Assembly (NCBI RefSeq): GCF_009498455.1
Contig: NZ_CP045644.1
Coordinates: forward strand, 2,669,001 to 2,733,000
Direction of reading: 5' to 3'
Length of the DNA: 64,000 bases
DNA from: Variovorax paradoxus
Lineage (GTDB): Bacteria > Pseudomonadota > Gammaproteobacteria > Burkholderiales > Burkholderiaceae_C
The notes below the pieces were generated by a model. That model made no database searches. It saw nothing but the letters and a program-made list of their open reading frames with translations, and was not told the DNA's origin. Positions 1-9,388 of the stretch are shown in pieces (position 1 is the first letter of the stretch; each line of letters begins with the position of its first letter). Position numbers and translations under genes: made by a program.

Positions 1-40
1 ACCCCCGCTGCCCCTCACCGACACCGGTGCGCCCGCGGGC

Positions 41-694
41 GTGTCCGGCGCGATCCTGGTGGTGGACGATCACGACCTGCTGCGCCTGGGCGTGAGCGCG
101 CTGGTGCAGGCCCAGGCCGCCACCTCGGGCGCGCGCATCTCGGTGTTCGAGGCCGGCAACATCGCTGACGCGCTCGCGCTCTACGCAGCGAACGAGGCGG
201 CCATCGGTCTCGTGCTGCTCGACCTCGCGCTGCCCGACACGCACGGGCTCAGCGGCCTGGCCGAGTTCCGGCTGCGCTTTCCGGCGGCGCGCGTCGTCGT
301 GCTCTCGGGCACCGCCAACAGCACGCTGGCGCAGGGCGCGCTCGCACTCGGTGCCAGTGCCTTCCTGCCGAAGTCCGCCGACCTGAAGGAGATGGTGGGC
401 TTCATCCGCGCGTGCGGCCTGTTCGAGGCCGACGGCACGCCGCCGCAGCCGTTGCCGCCCGCGGCGCTGCCCAAGTCGCTCTCGGGCTATGCGGAGTTCG
501 CGCATGCCAGCGCCTGGCAGGAACTCACGCCGCGCCAGATGCAGGTGCTGCAGTGGGTGCTCGAAGGCAAGGCGAACAAGGAGATCGCACAACTGGCCAA
601 CCTGAGCGAAGGCACGGTGAAGAACCATGTCTCGACCATCCTCCTGCTGTTCGGCATGCGCTCGCGCGCCCAGCTGATCAGCATGCTGCGTTGA
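41..694 (+). CDS. LuxR/NarL-family response regulator
   Basis: This is a two-domain DNA-binding response regulator. The receiver domain has the acidic pair D9-D10, the phosphoacceptor D61 (in VLLDLALPD) and a conserved LPKSA lysine loop. A C-terminal NarL-type HTH follows, with LTPRQMQVLQ and the helix pair ANKEIAQ/SEGTVKNHV. The GTG at 41 gives a protein beginning just before the first receiver strand. The frame stays open to the window edge, so the true start may lie upstream and the gene may be cut. Its stop overlaps the TTG start of the hybrid kinase, so the two are probably translated together and act as a pair. The signal sensed and the target genes cannot be read from the sequence. Confidence 0.9.
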   Translation: MSGAILVVDDHDLLRLGVSALVQAQAATSGARISVFEAGNIADALALYAANEAAIGLVLLDLALPDTHGLSGLAEFRLRFPAARVVVLSGTANSTLAQGALALGASAFLPKSADLKEMVGFIRACGLFEADGTPPQPLPPAALPKSLSGYAEFAHASAWQELTPRQMQVLQWVLEGKANKEIAQLANLSEGTVKNHVSTILLLFGMRSRAQLISMLR

Positions 695-2490
695 GCGGCG
701 CCACGCTGGCGGGCCGCGGCGATGCCGCTGCCGGCCAGCTGCTGAGCCAGCGCGTGCTGCGCGAGCACGTCGGCTCGGTCTACGACACCTACGGTATTTC
801 CACGCTGACCCACCTGGGCTTCGTGATCGTGTTCGGCTGCATCATCTACTCGCAGCTCAGCGACGCACGCCTGCTGTTCTGGATGGCGGCGCTGGTGGCG
901 GTCGACATCTACATCTTCTTCACGCCGCGCTGGACATCCGCCCGCCCGCCCTCGGAGAGCCCGTACTGGGCGCGCAAGATCTCGCGCATGGTCACGCTGG
1001 TCAGCATGATCACGGCGGTGGTGCCCTGGTTCATCGTGCCGCACGAGAACATGCCCATGACCTCGCTGTTGATGGCCGTGATCGTCGGCAGTTGCGCGCG
1101 CGCCGCGCAGTCGCTGTGGCCGCTCAAGCCCGCGCTGTTCGGCTACACGCTGCCCATGTCGCTGGGCATGATCATCGCGCTGGCCTGGCAAGGCGACGGC
1201 CTGCACCTGTTCCTGGCCGCAGCCGGCTCGGCCTACTTGATGCTCACGCTGCACGCCGGCGTGCGCCAGCACCGGCTGCTGACCGACTCGCTCATGCTGC
1301 GTTTCGAGAACGAGGCACTGGCCGCACGCCTGGGCGAGCAGATCGCCGCCACCGAACGCGCCAGCGAAGAAAAGACCCGCTTCCTCGGCGCCGCCAGCCA
1401 CGACCTGCGCCAGCCGCTGCACGCCATCGCGCTGTTCGGCGCCGCGCTCGAGAACGAACTGCGCGGCCGTCCCGAGAGCCGCAACGCCGAGCGCCTGATG
1501 CGCGCCGTGAACGCGCTGGGCGCATCGCTCGACACCATGCTCGATGTGTCCCGGCTCGACGCGGGCGTCATCACGCCGTCGCCGCAGCCGGTCGAGCTCG
1601 ATGCGCTGTTCCTGCCGCTCAACCACACCTTCTCGGCGCAGGCCGAGCAGAAGGAGCTGCAGCTGCGCGTGCGCGCCAGCGGCCTGTGGGTGCGCAGCGA
1701 TCCGCAGCTGCTGCACCGCATGCTGTCCAACCTGATGGACAACGCCCTGAAGTACACCGTGCAGGGCGGCGTGACCGTCACGGCGCGCGACCGTGGCGAC
1801 ACCGTGTGGATCGAGGTGCGCGACACCGGCATCGGCATCGCGCCCGAGCAGTCGCACCGCATCTTCGAAGAGTTCTATCAAATCGATAACCCGGGCCGCG
1901 ACCGTGCGCGCGGGCTGGGCATCGGCCTGTCGATCGTGCGTCGCCTGTCGCGGCTCCTGGGCCACCCGGTGCAGATGCATTCGCGTCCGGGCCGGGGCAC
2001 GCACTTCCGCGTCGTGCTGCCGACCGTGCCGCCGCAGGTCAGCGCGCTCGTGGGTCCGTTCCCGGCCGGCAGCGTCGAGCTGGCTGCGCGCCGCCGCGCC
2101 GCCACGCTGCCCGGTCGCGTGCTGCTGATGGACGACGAACTCGAAATCCGAGAAGCCATGACCGGCCTGCTGCGCTCGCACGCGATCGACGCACACGCCG
2201 TCGCCGACGAAGCTGCCGCGGCCGATGCGCTGCACCAGGCCCGCGCCGAGGGCCGGCCCTTTGGCCTCTTGATGTGCGACTACCGCCTGGCCGACGGCGT
2301 CGACGGCCTCGACGCCGGCCTGCGCCTGAGACGGCACGCGGGCACCGAGCTGCCGCTGCTGCTGATCACCGGCGAGACCTCGCCCGACCGTCTGCAGCGC
2401 GTGCGTGAGTCGGGCGTGCCGGTGCTGTTCAAGCCCGTGGCGCCCGACGCGCTGCTGCAGGCCATGGCCGAGCTGGTGCCGACACCGTAG
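691..2490 (+). CDS. Membrane hybrid histidine kinase with C-terminal receiver
   Basis: Inner-membrane sensor kinase of about 599 residues. Residues 40-195 hold several hydrophobic segments without a large periplasmic loop. A HisKA helix follows with H237 (ASHDLRQPLHA), then a HATPase domain with an N-box (NLMDNALKY) and glycine boxes (DTGIGIAP, GLGIGLSIV). The C-terminus carries a receiver domain with its aspartate in LLMCDYRLADG. I chose the TTG at 691 because it overlaps the regulator's stop codon; a GTG at 754 is the main alternative. Phosphate could pass to its own receiver or to the neighbouring NarL-type regulator. The membrane domain resembles no sensor I can name. Confidence 0.88.
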   Translation: MSGATLAGRGDAAAGQLLSQRVLREHVGSVYDTYGISTLTHLGFVIVFGCIIYSQLSDARLLFWMAALVAVDIYIFFTPRWTSARPPSESPYWARKISRMVTLVSMITAVVPWFIVPHENMPMTSLLMAVIVGSCARAAQSLWPLKPALFGYTLPMSLGMIIALAWQGDGLHLFLAAAGSAYLMLTLHAGVRQHRLLTDSLMLRFENEALAARLGEQIAATERASEEKTRFLGAASHDLRQPLHAIALFGAALENELRGRPESRNAERLMRAVNALGASLDTMLDVSRLDAGVITPSPQPVELDALFLPLNHTFSAQAEQKELQLRVRASGLWVRSDPQLLHRMLSNLMDNALKYTVQGGVTVTARDRGDTVWIEVRDTGIGIAPEQSHRIFEEFYQIDNPGRDRARGLGIGLSIVRRLSRLLGHPVQMHSRPGRGTHFRVVLPTVPPQVSALVGPFPAGSVELAARRRAATLPGRVLLMDDELEIREAMTGLLRSHAIDAHAVADEAAAADALHQARAEGRPFGLLMCDYRLADGVDGLDAGLRLRRHAGTELPLLLITGETSPDRLQRVRESGVPVLFKPVAPDALLQAMAELVPTP

Positions 2491-2744
2491 CGTTTCGCAC
2501 ACAGCCTGCGGCTGAAAGTGAATACGTTGTAGTTCATTGCGTACCGATCGGTTCCGATGGGCACAGGTGCAATGACTTTTGGCACTGCCGGGCTTTCGCT
2601 TCCCGTCGTAATTTCGGTTCTCAGGGAAGCGAAATCAGGGGTATTGCAGGCGTCGACCACCGGTGCCTTCGCACACGAAGAGCGACGCCGCACAGGCCAC
2701 ACGCAGGGGGAATACAAGGGAGAAATAAGAAAGACAGGGAGCTG
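2491..2744. other. Intergenic region with a possible structured RNA
   Basis: No convincing protein gene is present. Positions 2649-2655 and 2683-2689 form a 7-bp stem (GGCGTCG/CGACGCC) enclosing a small perfect hairpin at 2667-2680. About 55 bp further on is a strong terminator. A short transcript on the plus strand is possible, but there is no clear promoter and no family I recognise. The short reading frame at 2557-2745 has no ribosome site and no protein-like composition. Confidence 0.35.
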
Positions 2745-2779
2745 ACGGCCTCCGGCGAAAGCCGGGGGCCGTTTTTTTT
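2745..2779 (+). terminator. Rho-independent terminator
   Basis: A 12-bp stem (2745-2756 with 2761-2772, one G-T pair), a GAAA tetraloop and a run of eight T's. It faces the plus strand and would end the kinase transcript, or a small RNA, before the convergent ftsY gene. Confidence 0.85.
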
Positions 2780-2809
2780 ATCCGAAGCGAAAAGCGAAAG
2801 CTTCTTCGC

Positions 2810-4159
2810 TCAGCCCAGCAGTGCTTGCGCGAACTCGCGGGCGTTGAAGGTCTCGAGGTCTTCGAGCTTTTCGCCCACGCCGATGAAGTACACCGGAATG
2901 GGCCGCTCACGCGCGATGGCGCACAGCACGCCGCCCTTGGCGGTGCCGTCGAGCTTGGTCACGATGAGGCCCGTGAGGCCCAGCGTTTCGTCGAAGGCCC
3001 TGACCTGCGCGAGCGCGTTCTGGCCGGTGTTGCCGTCGATCACCAGCAGCACCTCGTGCGGCGCGGTGGCGTCGGCCTTGGTGACGACGCGCTTGATCTT
3101 CTTCAACTCGTCCATCAGGTGCAGCTGCGTCGGCAGGCGGCCCGCCGTGTCGACCAGCACCACGTCCTTGCCGCGCGCCTTGCCGGCGTTCACGGCATCG
3201 AAGCTCACGGCCGACGGATCGCCGCCTTCGTTGCTGACGATCTCGACGGTGTTGCGGTCGGCCCAGACCAGCAACTGCTCGCGCGCCGCGGCGCGGAAGG
3301 TGTCGGCCGCGGCCAGCAGCACCGAGGCGCCTTCGGTGGCCAGGTGCTTGGTGAGCTTGCCGATGGAGGTGGTCTTGCCCGCGCCGTTGACGCCGGCCAC
3401 CATGATCACGGTGGGCGTGTACTCGCCGATGACCAGCGGCTTCTCGAGCGGCTTGAGCAGGTCGGTGACGGCATCGGCCAGCAGCAGCTTGACCTGCGCG
3501 GCGTCGGTGGCCATCTGGCGCTTGACGCGCACCTTCAGGTCGTCGAGCAGGTACTCGGTGGCCTTGACGCCGGTGTCGGCCATCAGGAGCGCCGATTCGA
3601 GTTCTTCATACAGCGCGTCGTCGATCTGCGCATTGACGAACACGGCCTGGATGCCGGTGCCGGTCTTGCGCAGGCCGGTCTTGAGCTTGTCGAACCAGCT
3701 CTTGCGTTCGGTGGCGATAGCGGGCGGCTCGACAACAACGGCGACAGGTGCGGGAGGCGGTGCGGGCACGGGCGCCGGAGGGGGCGGCGGTGCGATGACG
3801 GGTGCGGGAGCAGGTGCCGGAACGGGTACTGGCGCAGGGATCGGCGCCGGTGCGGCGACTGGAACTGGCGCGGGCGTCGGCACAGGCAGCGACGCGGGCG
3901 CTGGTGCCACCACGGGCGCCGGAGCAACTGCAGGCGCGGCAGGCGTCGGCTCGGGAATCGGTGCGGGTGTGGGGGGCGGCGCAGGAACAGGCGCAGGCGC
4001 TTCCGCCGTCGGCTTCGACCCGAACCAGCTCGACGGCGAGAACACCGAGCGTGCCGGTGCGGCTTCCGCGGCCGGGGGCGGCGCGGGTTCGGTGGTCGGC
4101 GGCGGGGCCGGTGTCACCTGGGCATCGGCAGGTGGTTTTTTCTTGAAGAAACTGAACAT
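2810..4159 (-). CDS. ftsY: Signal recognition particle receptor FtsY
   Basis: FtsY is the SRP receptor GTPase that docks ribosomes translating membrane proteins at the inner membrane. The NG domain fills the C-terminal 300 residues, with the P-loop GVNGAGKTTS at about 256, DTAGR at about 337 and TKLDGTAKGG near the end. The N-terminal domain is odd: residues 15-145 are almost entirely proline, alanine and valine, replacing the acidic A domain of E. coli FtsY. The protein is 449 residues, within the family's range. The start ATG lies only 29 bp from the start of the divergent M16 peptidase gene, so the two promoters must overlap. Confidence 0.97.
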   Translation of the reverse strand: MFSFFKKKPPADAQVTPAPPPTTEPAPPPAAEAAPARSVFSPSSWFGSKPTAEAPAPVPAPPPTPAPIPEPTPAAPAVAPAPVVAPAPASLPVPTPAPVPVAAPAPIPAPVPVPAPAPAPVIAPPPPPAPVPAPPPAPVAVVVEPPAIATERKSWFDKLKTGLRKTGTGIQAVFVNAQIDDALYEELESALLMADTGVKATEYLLDDLKVRVKRQMATDAAQVKLLLADAVTDLLKPLEKPLVIGEYTPTVIMVAGVNGAGKTTSIGKLTKHLATEGASVLLAAADTFRAAAREQLLVWADRNTVEIVSNEGGDPSAVSFDAVNAGKARGKDVVLVDTAGRLPTQLHLMDELKKIKRVVTKADATAPHEVLLVIDGNTGQNALAQVRAFDETLGLTGLIVTKLDGTAKGGVLCAIARERPIPVYFIGVGEKLEDLETFNAREFAQALLG

Positions 4160-4188
4160 CGGGAGCTTTTTACAATCCGACCCATTCT

Positions 4189-5634
4189 ATGAAACACCTC
4201 TCGCCACGCCGCGCTGCGTCTGGTGCGGTGCTGGCCCTGGCGCTTTCGGCGCTGTGGACCGTGCCCGCGCTGGCCCAGTCCACCCCCGCTTCCGCCGCGT
4301 CGGCCTCCGCCGCCGCGGCCCCGGGCCCCCAGCAATTCACCCTCGCCAACGGCATGACCGTGATCGTGCAGCCCGACCGGCGCTCGCCGACCGCGGTGCA
4401 GATGGTCTGGGTGCGAGTCGGCTCCATGGACGAGGTCGATGGCACCACCGGCGTGGCGCACGTGCTGGAGCACATGCTGTTCAAGGGCACGAAGACTGTG
4501 CCGCCCGGCGAGTTCTCGCGCCGCGTGGCGGCGCTGGGCGGGCAGGAAAACGCCTTCACCATGCGCGACGCCACGGGCTACTACCAGCAGATTCCGGTCG
4601 GCAGCCTCGAACAGGTGATGAAGCTCGAATCGGACCGCTTCGCCAACAACCAGTGGCCCGACGACGAGTTCAAGCGCGAGATCGAAGTGGTCAAGGAAGA
4701 GCGCCGCCTGCGCACCGAGGACCAGCCGCGCGCGCTGCTCGGCGAGCAGCAGAACGCGGCCGTCTTCACCTCGTCGCCCTACCGCCGCCCGGTGGTGGGC
4801 TGGATGAGCGACCTCGAATCGATGACGCCCGCCGACGCGCGCGCCTTCTTCCAGCGCTGGTACGTGCCGGCCAACGCCGTGCTCGTGGTGGCCGGCGATG
4901 TCGACGTGGCGCGCGTGCGTGCGCTGGCCGAGAAGTACTACGGCAGCATCCCCGCGCGCGCCGTGCCGGAGCGCAAGCCGCGCACCGAGCCCGCGCAGCG
5001 CGGCATCCGCCGCCTCGAGTTCAAGGCCCCGGCCGAGCAGGCGTACGTGTCGCTCGCTTTCCGCGTGCCGCAGCTCACGAACATCGACGACGCCAGCAGC
5101 GACGCCTGGGCGCTGGTGGTGCTCTCGGCCGTGCTCGACGGCTACGCCGGTGCGCGGCTCGACCGCGCGCTCACGCAAGGCCCCGGCCGCGTGGCCGATT
5201 CGGCGGGCGCGTACGCGGGCTTCGTCGGTCGCGGTCCGCAGCTCTTCATGCTCGACGGCGTGCCGGCCGCCGGCAAGACGGCCGAGACGGTCGAGGCCGC
5301 ACTGCGCGCCCAGGTGGCGCGCGTGGCGAAAGAGGGCGTCGGCGAGGCCGAGCTGGCCCGCGTCAAGACGCAGTGGGTGGCGAGCGAAACCTACAAGCGC
5401 GATTCGGTGATGGCGCAGGCGCGTGAACTCGGCAGCAACTGGATCCAGGGCCTGCCGCTCGACGCCAGCGAGCGCATCGTCGCCCGGCTGCAGGCCGTGA
5501 CGGCGGCGCAGGTGCAGGCGGTGGCCGCCAAGTACTTCGGCGATGACCAGCTCACCGTCGCCACGCTGCGGCCCCTGCCGCCCGAACCCAAGCGCGGCCG
5601 CGGCTTCGCCGCCCCCGCTGGCGAGATGCGCTGA
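4189..5634 (+). CDS. M16 family zinc peptidase (catalytic partner)
   Basis: Exported pitrilysin-type protease. The start is followed by a typical signal peptide ending near ALAQS (residues 26-31). The M16 zinc motif HxxEH is at residues 91-95 (HVLEH), with a downstream glutamate in the VVKEERR segment near 170 as third ligand. The family degrades peptides inside a two-part chamber. This copy has the complete active site and is followed 19 bp later by a second M16 gene without it. The pair fits the bacterial heterodimer of one catalytic and one non-catalytic subunit. Its location is probably periplasmic and its substrate is unknown. Confidence 0.93.
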   Translation: MKHLSPRRAASGAVLALALSALWTVPALAQSTPASAASASAAAAPGPQQFTLANGMTVIVQPDRRSPTAVQMVWVRVGSMDEVDGTTGVAHVLEHMLFKGTKTVPPGEFSRRVAALGGQENAFTMRDATGYYQQIPVGSLEQVMKLESDRFANNQWPDDEFKREIEVVKEERRLRTEDQPRALLGEQQNAAVFTSSPYRRPVVGWMSDLESMTPADARAFFQRWYVPANAVLVVAGDVDVARVRALAEKYYGSIPARAVPERKPRTEPAQRGIRRLEFKAPAEQAYVSLAFRVPQLTNIDDASSDAWALVVLSAVLDGYAGARLDRALTQGPGRVADSAGAYAGFVGRGPQLFMLDGVPAAGKTAETVEAALRAQVARVAKEGVGEAELARVKTQWVASETYKRDSVMAQARELGSNWIQGLPLDASERIVARLQAVTAAQVQAVAAKYFGDDQLTVATLRPLPPEPKRGRGFAAPAGEMR

Positions 5635-5653
5635 AAGGCACCGGATTCCCTCC

Positions 5654-7012
5654 ATGAAGAACCTCCACAAATTTGCAAGCACCGCCCTCCTGGCGGGCAT
5701 CACCGCGCTGTTCGGCATGGGCAGTGCGCAGGCCGCGCTGCCCATCGAGCACTGGACGCTGGCCAACGGCGCCAAGGTGTACCTGGTGTCGACCAACGCG
5801 CTGCCGATCGTCGACGTGCAGATCGATTTCGACGCCGGCAGCCGGCGCGATCCGGCCGTGCAGGCCGGGCTGGCCAGCACCAGCGCCGCGATGGTCGAGA
5901 AGGGCGTGCGCGCCGGCCGCAACGGCGAGCCCGCGCTCGACCAGAACGCGCTGGGCGAGGCCTGGGCCGATCTGGGCGCCAGCTTCGACGTGAGCGCCGG
6001 CACCGACCGCACCAGCTACACGCTGCGCACGCTGTCCGACCCGGCGCTGCTGACCAAGGCCGTGGCCCTGGCCGCGCGCGAGATCGGCGAGCCCTCGTTC
6101 CCCGACGACATCTGGACGCGCGAACGCGAGCGCATCAACGCCGCCATCAAGGAAGCCAACACCAAGCCCGCGACCGTGGTCGGCCGCGCCTTCGCACAGG
6201 CCGTGTACGGCACGCATCCCTATGGCCAGGAAGTGACCGAAGAGACGCTGGCGCGCATCGACACCGCCGCCATGCGCCAGCGCTACGAGCAGCTGATCCT
6301 GCCGTGCCGCGCCAAGCTCAGCATCGTGGGCGCGGTCACGCGCGCCGAGGCCGAGTCGCTCGCGACCACGCTGCTGTCGCGCCTGCCCAGCCCCGCCGCC
6401 TGCGCACCGCTGCCGGCCGTCGCGCCGGTGGTGGCGCTCACGGCGCCGAAGGACGAGCGCATTGCGTTCGACTCGGCGCAGGCCCACGTCTTCATCGGCC
6501 AGCCCGGCTACCCGCGCCAGGACCCGGACCACTTCGCGCTCACGCTCGGCAACTACGTGCTCGGCGGCGGTGGCTTTGTCTCGCGGCTGACCGAAGAGGT
6601 GCGCGAGAAGCGCGGCCTGGCCTACAGCGTTTACAGCGGCTTTGCGCCGGGGCTCGACGCAGGTGCTTTCCGCATCGGCTTCCAGACCCGGCCCGACCAG
6701 GCCGACGCGGCGACCAAGGTCTCACGTGAGGTGCTTGCCAAGTTCGTGGCCGAAGGCCCGACCGAGAAGGAGCTGAAGGCCGCGAAGGACAACCTGATCG
6801 GCGGCTTCCCGCTGCTGCTGGACAGCAACCGCAAGCTCATCGGCAACGTCGCCAACATCGCCTGGTACGGCCTGCCGCTGGACTACCTCGACACCTGGAC
6901 CGCGCGCATGAACGCGGTCACGGCCGCCGACATCAAGGCCGCGTTCGGCCGCAAGCTGCAGCCGCAGCGCATGGTGACGGTGGTGGTGGGCGGCAAGCAG
7001 GCCGCGCCCTAA
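5654..7012 (+). CDS. M16 family peptidase-like protein, non-catalytic partner
   Basis: Second M16 protein, 452 residues, with a signal peptide ending near SAQAALP. The family fold is clear: the WTLANGAKVYLV N-terminal strand and the C-terminal segment with LTEEVREKRGLAYSVYSG. Where its partner has HVLEH, it has a stretch without histidine or glutamate in the right spacing, so it should not bind zinc. The R and Y residues of the C-terminal motif that contact substrate in M16 enzymes are kept. The ATG at 5654 is chosen because it opens directly onto the signal peptide. It is almost certainly co-transcribed with the gene before it and forms a heterodimer with that product. Confidence 0.92.
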   Translation: MKNLHKFASTALLAGITALFGMGSAQAALPIEHWTLANGAKVYLVSTNALPIVDVQIDFDAGSRRDPAVQAGLASTSAAMVEKGVRAGRNGEPALDQNALGEAWADLGASFDVSAGTDRTSYTLRTLSDPALLTKAVALAAREIGEPSFPDDIWTRERERINAAIKEANTKPATVVGRAFAQAVYGTHPYGQEVTEETLARIDTAAMRQRYEQLILPCRAKLSIVGAVTRAEAESLATTLLSRLPSPAACAPLPAVAPVVALTAPKDERIAFDSAQAHVFIGQPGYPRQDPDHFALTLGNYVLGGGGFVSRLTEEVREKRGLAYSVYSGFAPGLDAGAFRIGFQTRPDQADAATKVSREVLAKFVAEGPTEKELKAAKDNLIGGFPLLLDSNRKLIGNVANIAWYGLPLDYLDTWTARMNAVTAADIKAAFGRKLQPQRMVTVVVGGKQAAP

Positions 7013-7019
7013 TAAGCGA

Positions 7020-7931
7020 TCAAGCCAGCGCGTGCGGCCCGCTGCGCGCGGCGGCGCGCACGGCGGCGCCGAGCTGCTCCAGCAAGCGGGGCGCCGCGCG
7101 CGCCTGCTGCCAGTACAGCGGCACCTGCAGCGTCGCGCCGGGCACCAGTTCGACCAGCGTGCCGTCGCGCAAGGCGTCGGCCACCATGCTGGTCGGGTGC
7201 ATGCCCCAGCCCATGCCGCGGCAGGCCGCCTCGACGAAGGCGGCGGGGGAGGGCACCCAGTGGCGCGGCGTTTCCACGTTGCGATGGCAGATGCGGCGCA
7301 CCCAGCGCGCCTGCAGCCGGTCCTTGCGGTCGAACACCAGGTTCGGCGCGTCGGCCAGCGTGCGCGCTCCCACGCCCTTGGCGAAATACCGTTCCACGAA
7401 TCCGGGGCTCGCGGCGGCCACGTAATGCACGGTGCCCAGCGCCTCGCTGTTGCAACCGGTGACCGGCTGGGCCAGCGCGGTGACAGCCGCGAGCACGGCG
7501 CCGCTGCGCAGCCGTTCGGCCGTGTGATCCTGGTCGTCGGCCGTGAGGTCGAGCAGGGCGTCGGGTGCCTGCGCGGCAAAGGCCGCGGCCCCCGCCATGA
7601 ACCAGGTCGCGAGGCTGTCGGCATTGACCGCCACCCGCACCGTGACCCGCTCGTGCGCCTCGCCGCTGCCCATGCCGAGCGCGGGCAGCGCCTCGCGCAG
7701 CTCGTGCTCCAGCATGCCCACGCGTTCGACGTGTCGGCACAGCTGCAGGCCGGCCTCGGTCGCCACGCAGGGCTGGCCGCGCACCAGCAGCGCGCCGCCG
7801 GTGCGCTCTTCGAGCAGTTTCACGCGCTGCGACACCGCCGAGGGCGTGACGTGCAGCGCGCGGGCGGCGCGCTCGAAACTGCCTTCGCGCACCACGGCGG
7901 CGAGGGCGTGCAGGGCGGCGTAGTCGAGCAT
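7020..7931 (-). CDS. argP: LysR-family regulator ArgP
   Basis: LysR-type regulator of the ArgP/IciA/LysG group, 303 residues. The N-terminal winged HTH (EGSFERAARALHVTPSAVSQ, residues 17-36) and the start MLDYAALHALAAVVREGSF are typical of the group. The gene faces away from a LysE/ArgO exporter gene, the classical arrangement in which ArgP activates export of arginine or lysine when those amino acids accumulate. The control region is the AT-rich 79-bp gap between the two starts. It ends 7 bp from the M16 gene's stop, so those two genes converge. Confidence 0.92.
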   Translation of the reverse strand: MLDYAALHALAAVVREGSFERAARALHVTPSAVSQRVKLLEERTGGALLVRGQPCVATEAGLQLCRHVERVGMLEHELREALPALGMGSGEAHERVTVRVAVNADSLATWFMAGAAAFAAQAPDALLDLTADDQDHTAERLRSGAVLAAVTALAQPVTGCNSEALGTVHYVAAASPGFVERYFAKGVGARTLADAPNLVFDRKDRLQARWVRRICHRNVETPRHWVPSPAAFVEAACRGMGWGMHPTSMVADALRDGTLVELVPGATLQVPLYWQQARAAPRLLEQLGAAVRAAARSGPHALA

Positions 7932-8010
7932 CGTGGCGAATGAAGTAAAACTGAATTGAAGTTAGAAAGTTTAGTTTGATTTAACGATGTGCGGGCGGCA
8001 AGCTCGGACC
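7932..8010. promoter_or_regulatory. argP / exporter divergent control region
   Basis: A 79-bp gap between two diverging start codons. Positions 7940-7983 are much richer in A and T than the neighbourhood (runs such as AAGTTAGAAAGTTTAGTTTG). This is where an ArgP dimer and both promoters would have to sit. No exact binding site could be assigned by eye. Confidence 0.55.
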
Positions 8011-8646
8011 ATGACCGCCGTCCACATCTCCACCGCTTTCCTCAACGGGCTCTTCATGAGCCTGGTGCTCATCGTCGCCATCGGCGCCCAGAACGCGTAC
8101 GTGCTGCGCCAGGGCTTGCGCCGGGAGCACGTGAGCGCGGTGGTGCTGTTCTGCGCCGCCTGCGACGCGGTGCTGGTCGCGGCGGGCGTGGCCGGCATGG
8201 CGCAGGCGCTGAAGGGGCGGCCGATGCTGGCGACGCTGCTCGCGGCCTTCGGCGCGGCCTTTCTTTGCGGCTACGGCCTGCGCGCGCTGTGGCGCTCGCG
8301 CCAGCCGGGCGCGCTGCAGACGGCGGCGCAGGGCGCCTCGCACTCGCGCGCCGCGGTGGTCGCGCAGGCCGCCGGCTTCACGCTGCTGAACCCGCACGTC
8401 TACCTGGACACCGTGTTGCTCGTGGGCAGCGCCGGGGCGCAGTACCCGGGCGCGCTCAAGCTCTGGTTCGTGGCCGGGTCGACGCTGGCCAGCGTGCTGT
8501 GGTTCACCGCGCTGGGCTTCGGCGCGCGGCTGCTGGCGCCGGTGTTCGCACGGCCGCGCGCCTGGCAGATGCTCGATGCGCTCATCGGCGGCACGATGCT
8601 CGTGCTGGCGGCCTTCCTTGCCCGGCGCGCGTTCACGGGCTACTGA
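8011..8646 (+). CDS. argO: LysE/ArgO-type amino acid exporter
   Basis: Inner-membrane exporter of the LysE family, 211 residues, with about six hydrophobic segments. The N-terminal signature GLFMSLVLIVAIGAQNAYVLRQGL and the central NPHVYLDTVLL segment are diagnostic of LysE/ArgO. It exports basic amino acids, probably arginine or lysine. The ATG at 8011 is chosen because it begins the family's first helix; an ATG at 7987 would add eight unusual residues. The divergent argP next door supports control by basic amino acid levels. Confidence 0.9.
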   Translation: MTAVHISTAFLNGLFMSLVLIVAIGAQNAYVLRQGLRREHVSAVVLFCAACDAVLVAAGVAGMAQALKGRPMLATLLAAFGAAFLCGYGLRALWRSRQPGALQTAAQGASHSRAAVVAQAAGFTLLNPHVYLDTVLLVGSAGAQYPGALKLWFVAGSTLASVLWFTALGFGARLLAPVFARPRAWQMLDALIGGTMLVLAAFLARRAFTGY

Positions 8647-8682
8647 GTGAAGTGGGGCCACCTGCGGCGTTAAGCTCGCCGC

Positions 8683-9345
8683 ATGCCCCAGAAGCCCACA
8701 AAAAAGAACGCCGCCGCGCCCGTCTCGCGCGCCCCTGCCGCCAAGCGCCCGTCGCGGCCCAGCGAGGTCCGCATCATCGGCGGCGAGTGGAAGCGCACCC
8801 GCCTCGCCGTGGCCGACAAGCCCGGCCTGCGCCCCACGCCCGACCGCGTGCGCGAAACGCTGTTCAACTGGCTCGCGAGCCTGGCCGGCGTGGGCGGTGG
8901 TGCGCTGCCGGGCTGGCACTGCATCGACGCCTTCGCAGGCACCGGCGCGCTCGGCCTCGAAGCCGCCTCGCGCGGCGCGGCCAACGTGCTGCTGTGCGAG
9001 CAAGATGCCGCGCTGGTCGCTCAACTGGAGGCCGCCAAGACCAAGCTCTCGGCCAAGGCCGTGCGCGTGGAGCGCGGCAATGGTGTCACCGCGCTCGAAC
9101 GTGCGGCGGCGGGCAGCCTGCAGGCCGTGTTTCTCGATCCGCCCTTCGAGACCGTCGCGCTGTACGAGCCGGCCCTGCGCGCCGCCGCGCGCGCGCTGCA
9201 TGCCGATGGCGCGATCTACCTGGAGGCGCCGCGCCGCTGGGCCGCCGAAGAACTCGCTGCGCTGGGCCTCGTGGAATTCCGCTACCTGAAGGCCGGCGCC
9301 GTGCATGCCCATCTGCTGCGGCGCGCCGAGTCCGTGCCTGCATAA
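8683..9345 (+). CDS. rsmD: 16S rRNA (guanine966-N2)-methyltransferase RsmD
   Basis: SAM-dependent methyltransferase that modifies G966 of 16S rRNA in the 30S subunit. The N-terminal [12 protein letters not shown] and [15 protein letters not shown] segments are signatures of RsmD. They are followed by the SAM loop [18 protein letters not shown] and the catalytic DPPF motif. An extra 25-residue basic, proline- and alanine-rich N-terminal tail precedes the domain. At 220 residues it is slightly longer than the E. coli enzyme. It lies 43 bp upstream of coaD in the same direction, an order common in bacteria. Confidence 0.95.
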   Translation: MPQKPTKKNAAAPVSRAPAAKRPSRPSEVRIIGGEWKRTRLAVADKPGLRPTPDRVRETLFNWLASLAGVGGGALPGWHCIDAFAGTGALGLEAASRGAANVLLCEQDAALVAQLEAAKTKLSAKAVRVERGNGVTALERAAAGSLQAVFLDPPFETVALYEPALRAAARALHADGAIYLEAPRRWAAEELAALGLVEFRYLKAGAVHAHLLRRAESVPA

Positions 9346-9388
9346 TCCGCCGGACAAGCCGCACCGGCAGCATGAGGAAGAACCAACC

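Noticed and set aside
487..2502. Long antisense frames over high-GC genes, here and elsewhere
   Set aside because: They are frame shadows of genes with complete domain motifs on the other strand.
2557..2745. 62-residue frame in the ftsY intergenic region
   Set aside because: No ribosome site, runs into the terminator stem and has no protein-like composition.
3720..4110. Repetitive GC-rich tract that might be a tandem repeat or CRISPR array
   Set aside because: It codes for the proline/alanine-rich part of FtsY; no regular unit and no spacers.
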